Below, piece by piece: positions 1-6,628 of a DNA stretch of 6,628 nt. The notes under the pieces were generated by a model. It was not told the origin of the DNA, ran no database searches, and saw only the letters and a list, made by a program, of their open reading frames with translations. Every line of letters begins with the position of its first letter. Positions within the stretch are counted from its first letter, which is position 1. Source of the stretch: Caldilineaceae bacterium (GTDB lineage: Bacteria; Chloroflexota; Anaerolineae; Caldilineales; Caldilineaceae); assembly GCA_015494005.1 (NCBI GenBank), contig WGCB01000624.1, forward strand, positions 1 through 6,628. Reading direction: 5' to 3'. The position numbers were made by a program, and so were the translations under genes.

Positions 1-219
1 AGCCAAGTGCTCCTGACCCTGCTGGCCCCGGTCATCGCCGAGCAGGGGTTGGCCTTCGGCTTCCAGCCCCAGGAGGCGGCCCAGGCCCAGGAGGTCACCC
101 TGGTGGGCGGTCCGGAGCTGATTCCCCTGACCGTGGAGGAGGAGCTGCGCCAGGCTGGCGTGGCGGTGCGGCGGCTGAGCGGCTCCCCGGAGGAGATCCT
201 GGCAGGCATGGACTGGTAG
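1..219 (+). CDS. C-terminal fragment of a protein ending in a cell-wall-binding-2-like repeat
   Basis: The frame is open from base 1 to the TAG at 217-219, giving 72 visible residues; the start lies outside the window. The last ~45 residues contain VTLVGGPELIP, then VEEELRQAGVAVRRLSG. This follows the pattern of the cell wall binding repeat 2 family (Pfam PF04122): a hydrophobic strand, VGG, a VEeeLr helix, then a V-x-RlxG strand. Proteins with such repeats are usually secreted and associate with the envelope. The aromatic/threonine end of the canonical repeat (R-Y-x-T) is missing here; the protein stops at GMDW soon after the RLSG. The upstream residues (LLTLLAPVIAEQG, then a Gln/Ala-rich stretch) are not diagnostic. 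It precedes the aminotransferase by 5 bp on the same strand, so the two are probably co-transcribed. The family assignment is by resemblance only and the full architecture is unknown. Confidence 0.6.
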   Translation, partial: SQVLLTLLAPVIAEQGLAFGFQPQEAAQAQEVTLVGGPELIPLTVEEELRQAGVAVRRLSGSPEEILAGMDW

Positions 220-224
220 ACGCC

Positions 225-1121
225 ATGACGACCCCGACTTCGACCCCAACCCGGCTTCCCTACTTCGTCTCCTACAACGGCGCGCTGCTCCTGCCCGAGG
301 ACGCCACCATCTCTGTGCGCAGCCCCACCCTCTACGGGGCCTACGGCGTCTACGAGAGCATCCAGCTCTGGAACGGCCACTTCTTCCACTTGCCGGATCA
401 CCTGGCCCGGCTGGAGGAGTCCGCGGCCCTCATCGAGCTGCCCCTGGCCGGGGATCAGGCCACCGTGACCCGCTGGATCCAGGAGCTGCACGAGGCCCTG
501 GTCGAGGCCCTGGGCGTCCAGGAGGTGGCCCGAGGCATGGTGCGTCTCTTCGCCCTGCTGGAGAACGGGGACGAGACCCAGCCTGCCACCTTCCTCTGGC
601 TGGAGCCGCCCCGCATCCTGCCCCCGGAAGCCTACGAGCAGGGGGTGGGCGCGGTCACCTATCAGGGCGAGCGGGCCATTCCCCGCTCCAAGTCCCTGAA
701 CATGCTGGTCAACACCCTGGCGCGCAAGCGGGCCCGGGCCGCGGGGGAACACGAGGGTCTGTTGGTGGATCGGGATGGCAACGTGCGGGAAGGGTCCAGC
801 AGCAACTTCTTCGTGGTCCAAGGGGAGACCTTGCTCCTGCCGCCGGTGGGGGAGATCCTGGACGGGGTGACCCAGCAGATCGTTCTGCGCCTGGCGGAGC
901 AGGCGGGGATCCCGGTGGAGCGCCGGCCTCTGCCCCTGGCCGAGCGGGGCCGGTGGGACGAGGCCTTCCTCACCAGCACCAGCCGCCACGTCCTGCCTCT
1001 GGTCCGCCTGGACGGTCAGCCCATCGCCGCGGGGCGTCCTGGGCCCATCACCCAGGAGCTGCACCGGCGCTTCGAGACCTATTTCGAGCAAGTGGTTGGA
1101 GAGGATGGGCTCAGGGAATGA
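225..1121 (+). CDS. Fold-type IV PLP-dependent aminotransferase (D-amino-acid aminotransferase-like branch)
   Basis: Complete 298-residue protein, a normal length for class IV aminotransferases, which move amino groups between amino acids and 2-oxo acids in the cytosol using PLP. Visible family motifs: GVYESIQLWNG (41-51), HLARLEESAALI (59-70), the PLP-binding lysine K156 within SKSLNML, the phosphate/ring contact segment REGSSSNFF (188-196) with E189, ILDGVTQQIV (211-220, the GITR-like turn), and FLTSTSRHVLPLV (248-260). KSLN, EGSSSN and the C-terminal GxxGxxTxxLxxxFET-like ending resemble D-alanine aminotransferase (Dat) more than IlvE or PabC. However, the RxH pair that binds substrate carboxylate in Bacillus D-AAT is not seen around 108-120 (LFALLENGDETQPATF), so the substrate is uncertain; a branched-chain or other 2-oxo acid enzyme remains possible. 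ATG 225 is the most upstream start; no strong Shine-Dalgarno is visible, and the 5-bp gap to the preceding gene suggests translational coupling. The last 11 bp overlap the convergent gene. Confidence 0.9.
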   Translation: MTTPTSTPTRLPYFVSYNGALLLPEDATISVRSPTLYGAYGVYESIQLWNGHFFHLPDHLARLEESAALIELPLAGDQATVTRWIQELHEALVEALGVQEVARGMVRLFALLENGDETQPATFLWLEPPRILPPEAYEQGVGAVTYQGERAIPRSKSLNMLVNTLARKRARAAGEHEGLLVDRDGNVREGSSSNFFVVQGETLLLPPVGEILDGVTQQIVLRLAEQAGIPVERRPLPLAERGRWDEAFLTSTSRHVLPLVRLDGQPIAAGRPGPITQELHRRFETYFEQVVGEDGLRE

Positions 1122-1530
1122 ACTCATTCACGAAGTTCAGGTAGCCCTGGCGGCCACCCTCTTTCGTCCACCTCTTCACCGAGCGCTGGATGCGCTTGAG
1201 GACCGCCACCATCTCGTCCGGGGTGAGGGGCTCCACCTCGGGTGGCAGGCCGATCTCCTTGCCGTCCACTGTCTTCACCTTGGACCGGCCCAGGCGCCAC
1301 TCACAGGCCTGCTCCAGAACCTCGTAGAGGTCTTTGATCCTGCCCAGGAGGCGAGGCGTGCGCGGCTCACGGCCGCGGGCCTCGGCCCGGTAGCGGCGGA
1401 TCAGGGCGTCCAGGGTGTTCATCACCTCCAGATCCGTCAACTCCGGATCTGCCCGGTAGACACCCACAATGGCCGCTTCGATGTTCTGCAGGACGTCGAA
1501 ATAACGGTCCTCGAAACTCTCTTCGGGCAT
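1111..1530 (-). CDS. Conserved-looking hypothetical protein, 139 aa, helical, downstream of dnaE
   Basis: A 139-residue protein that I cannot assign to a named family. It begins MPEESFEDRYFDVLQNIEAAI and appears almost entirely alpha-helical and soluble, with no signal peptide or membrane segment. Acidic and hydrophobic N-terminal helices (1-45) are followed by a basic segment (RRYRAEARGREPRTPR, 45-60), a helix ending EQACEWRLGR (72-81), and a C-terminal helix with basic residues (KRIQRSVKRWTKEGGRQGY) before NFVNEFIP. It is favoured as real because an excellent Shine-Dalgarno (GGAGG) sits 6 nt before the ATG, the composition is balanced, and it fits neatly between dnaE and the aminotransferase. 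It lies 69 bp after the dnaE stop on the same strand, so it may share dnaE's transcript. Its stop overlaps the aminotransferase 3' end by 11 bp, leaving no room for a separate terminator. I have an impression, not verified, that similar short proteins occur in other Chloroflexota. Confidence 0.75.
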   Translation of the reverse strand: MPEESFEDRYFDVLQNIEAAIVGVYRADPELTDLEVMNTLDALIRRYRAEARGREPRTPRLLGRIKDLYEVLEQACEWRLGRSKVKTVDGKEIGLPPEVEPLTPDEMVAVLKRIQRSVKRWTKEGGRQGYLNFVNEFIP

Positions 1531-1536
1531 GGGTTT

Positions 1537-1541
1537 CCTCC
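1537..1541 (-). promoter_or_regulatory. Shine-Dalgarno of the 139-aa gene
   Basis: On the minus strand the sequence before ATG 1530 reads GGGAGGAAACCC, placing a full GGAGG core 6 nt from the start codon. This is the strongest ribosome binding site in the window, and it fixes the start of the otherwise uncharacterised gene. Confidence 0.75.
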
Positions 1542-1568
1542 CGAAATGTCTGAGACGGAAAGGGCTCT

Positions 1569-1599
1569 CAGTGGCCGTTCTCCTCGGTGGCCATTCTCC

Positions 1600-1616
<17 letters not shown>
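1569..1616. repeat. Three tandem 16-bp units spanning the dnaE stop codon
   Basis: Plus-strand units occupy 1569-1584, 1585-1600 and 1601-1616, with consensus CAGTGGCCATTCTCCT. Copy 1 differs by G for A at the ninth base, copy 2 by G for A at the second, and copy 3 by A for T at the last. Read on the dnaE strand, the first copy met (1601-1616) encodes the terminal ENGH, and the TGA is completed at the junction with the next copy. The other two copies lie after the stop. Because 16 is not a multiple of 3, each copy falls in a different frame. Each unit contains the palindrome TGGCCA or its one-base variant, so adjacent copies could pair as weak hairpins, but no T-tract follows and I do not call a terminator. 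Confidence 0.9.
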
Positions 1617-5652
<4,036 letters not shown>

Positions 5653-5982
5653 GACGGGCCCTCAGCGTGAAGAAAACTGGTGACAAATGATGCGGGCAAC
5701 CGGTACAGATCAGCTGTCGAAAAACGTCTGCGAGGTCAAAGAGGCGTGCAACAGTGGTCTACGGCCATACTATACCATCGAGGCGCGAGGAAGCTCAAAA
5801 CAGCAGCCAGTTTGGAACGGGCCTTACAATTTTACGGGCCCTGCGGCGTTCGCCCTTTTCTTTTCGGCCCATTTCCAGTACACTGAAAACGACGCGGCCC
5901 TACGGATTTTGTCATCAAGCTGTGTGGTCGCTTGCGAACGAAGACGCTCCCATACGCCCCTGAACGCACCCCGAGGAACCCC
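5653..5982. other. Divergent intergenic region between dnaE and the STAND-like gene
   Basis: These 330 bp separate two divergently transcribed genes and are visibly less GC-rich than the flanking coding sequence. I see no credible gene here: the short open frames have no family resemblance, and those that enter the downstream gene do so out of frame. The region holds a plausible minus-strand promoter for dnaE (5769-5798). A 9-bp direct repeat ACGGGCCCT occurs at 5654-5662 and 5834-5842, each copy containing the palindrome GGGCCC. For the plus-strand gene I find no convincing -35/-10 pair; TTGTCA at 5919-5924 has a good -35 sequence but no -10 at a suitable distance. No terminator, riboswitch or tRNA was recognised. 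Confidence 0.7.
5769..5798 (-). promoter_or_regulatory. Possible sigma70-type promoter for dnaE
   Basis: On the minus strand, TTGAGC (5793-5798; 4 of 6 to TTGACA) is separated by 18 bp from TATAGT (5769-5774; 5 of 6 to TATAAT). This would start transcription near 5762 and give dnaE a leader of about 110 nt. It is the best such pair I found in the divergent region, but it was found by eye in a single sequence and is unproven. Confidence 0.4.
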
Positions 5983-6628
5983 ATGCTGGAAACCATTGTC
6001 GCTGCGGCCGCCGAGGCCGTCTTCAGCCACCTCCTGGAACAGACGGGCCTCACCGGCCAGGTGCGCGCCTGGCTGGGCCGGGACCCTGCCCGCCTGGCCT
6101 TCCAGACGGCCCTCCTGCGCGCGCTGAACCGTTTTGCACGACAGCATCCCGAATGGACCGCCGCCCTGGTGGACGAGACCTTCTTCCGCCGCGCGGACGT
6201 GGCCCGGGAGCTGAGCCGCTTCCTCACAAGGCGGGGCGCGCCCGACGTGAACGCCCTGGCCGCGGCCTGGGCCGCCCAACTGCCCCGCGTGGGGGAGCGC
6301 CACCGGGACGAGGCCGCCCGCGCCCTGACCGACTTCCTGCGCGCCTTCGAGGAGGAGCTGGGCAACCAGGAGGTCCTGCGGGCCATCCACGACAGCCGGG
6401 AGCTGGCGCGCATCGCCGACAATACCGGGGCGTTGCTGGCGACGCTTCGTGAACAACGCTCCACTGCCCTGGCCGCGGCCGACCGCAGTGTGCGCATTGC
6501 CGGGAACGTCCACCATGCGCTTATCGTCACCGGCGACCGCCAAAGGGAACAGGCTGTCCTGGACTGCCCAGGTACTCGTGCAGGAAGTGCTCCACGCGCC
6601 CCGCGTAGTTGGTGGGTAGGGCACGCAC
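5983..6628 (+). CDS. N-terminal portion of a probable STAND/NLR-like NTPase, interrupted at the right edge
   Basis: The frame is open from ATG 5983 to the window end with no stop (215 codons), but sequence beyond about 6540 is probably not authentic coding on this strand. The ATG follows GAGGA with 5 nt spacing. Residues 1-165 are Ala/Leu/Arg-rich and predicted helical, with RALNRFARQHPEWTAALVDE (46-65), LSRFLTRRGAPDVNALAAAW (77-96) and LTDFLRAFEEELGNQEVL (116-133). There follows a short strand-rich linker, SVRIAGNVHHALIVTGDR (169-186). From memory, this layout (helical domain, then an S-V-x-I-x-G-x-V...IVTGD linker) precedes the nucleotide-binding domain of Chloroflexota and cyanobacterial STAND proteins, many tied to defence or signalling. 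The Walker motifs would lie beyond the window, so the NTPase call rests on the N-terminus and the inverted piece. From 187 on, the residues (Cys, Trp, Pro-rich) look like antisense translation. Confidence 0.6.
   Translation, partial: MLETIVAAAAEAVFSHLLEQTGLTGQVRAWLGRDPARLAFQTALLRALNRFARQHPEWTAALVDETFFRRADVARELSRFLTRRGAPDVNALAAAWAAQLPRVGERHRDEAARALTDFLRAFEEELGNQEVLRAIHDSRELARIADNTGALLATLREQRSTALAAADRSVRIAGNVHHALIVTGDRQREQAVLDCPGTRAGSAPRAPRSWWVGHA
6527..6628 (-). pseudogene. Inverted fragment of a STAND-type protein (region just before its NTPase domain)
   Basis: Read on the minus strand from 6628, the frame is open for 33 codons and stops at TGA 6527-6529. It contains ALPTNYAGRVEHFLHEYLG followed, four residues later, by PVPFGGR. 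This reads as natural protein: a helix, then a P-F-x-GR element like the (F)VGRE that begins the nucleotide-binding module of many STAND proteins. The plus-strand translation of the same bases is implausible. The fragment starts outside the window and ends abruptly one residue after GGR. Only three bases after TTTGGC the sequence becomes the antisense of the forward gene. It therefore looks like the expected continuation of the forward gene, flipped. Whether it is an assembly or amplification fold-back or a true inversion cannot be told from one sequence. Confidence 0.5.

Noticed and set aside
1531..1599. Intrinsic terminator between dnaE and the 139-aa gene
   Set aside because: Only short stems (GTCT-G-AGAC and pairing between repeat copies) and no T-run on either strand.
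5654..5842. Two copies of ACGGGCCCT as an operator pair
   Set aside because: Nine bases with a six-base GC palindrome are easily found by chance in this composition; one copy lies in the dnaE ribosome-binding region and nothing else supports regulation.
5687..6127. 146-codon plus-strand open frame spanning the intergenic region and the start of the STAND-like gene
   Set aside because: It is out of frame with the helical protein that starts at 5983, has no ribosome binding site and gives a low-quality sequence.
5824..6624. 266-codon minus-strand open frame antisense to the STAND-like gene
   Set aside because: Its sequence is an antisense shadow. The natural-looking reverse peptide at 6527-6628 is in a different frame from this one.

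Overview
This GC-rich window holds four genes plus an anomalous right edge. The gene content suggests a bacterium of the phylum Chloroflexota (Caldilinea/Litorilinea-like is my best guess). The grounds are a single-polypeptide DnaE with an apparently intact PHP metal site, a cell-wall-binding-2-like C-terminus, degenerate short tandem repeats inside a coding linker, and the N-terminus of a STAND/NLR-like protein of a type I associate with Chloroflexota. The taxonomy is an inference from family resemblance, not a computed placement.

Layout, left to right. Positions 1-219 (+) are the 3' end of a gene whose last ~45 residues resemble a cell-wall-binding-2 repeat. Five bases later, 225-1121 (+) encodes a complete fold-type IV PLP aminotransferase that looks most like the D-amino-acid aminotransferase branch. 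It ends tail-to-tail, overlapping by 11 bp, with a 139-residue helical protein of unknown function at 1111-1530 (-). That gene lies just downstream of dnaE at 1600-5652 (-), the replicative DNA polymerase III alpha subunit of 1350 residues, and could be co-transcribed with it. A sigma70-type promoter for the minus-strand pair can be proposed at 5769-5798. The 330-bp divergent intergenic region 5653-5982 separates dnaE from the plus-strand STAND-like gene that begins at 5983.

The unusual content is in two places. First, the 3' part of dnaE carries several short tandem repeats: a 7-nt-period tract (about 1960-2109) and an 8-nt-period tract (1874-1897) inside a disordered linker, and three copies of a 16-bp unit spanning the stop codon (1569-1616). 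Second, at the right edge the STAND-like gene reads normally to about 6540. The last ~88 bases then make sense only on the opposite strand, where they encode what looks like the next portion of the same protein family. This is either a fold-back (chimeric) contig end or a real inversion that breaks the gene.

The genes do not form a single pathway: cell-surface protein, amino-acid transamination, chromosome replication and a probable defence or signalling NTPase lie side by side. I see no tRNA, rRNA, CRISPR array, transposase or convincing intrinsic terminator.
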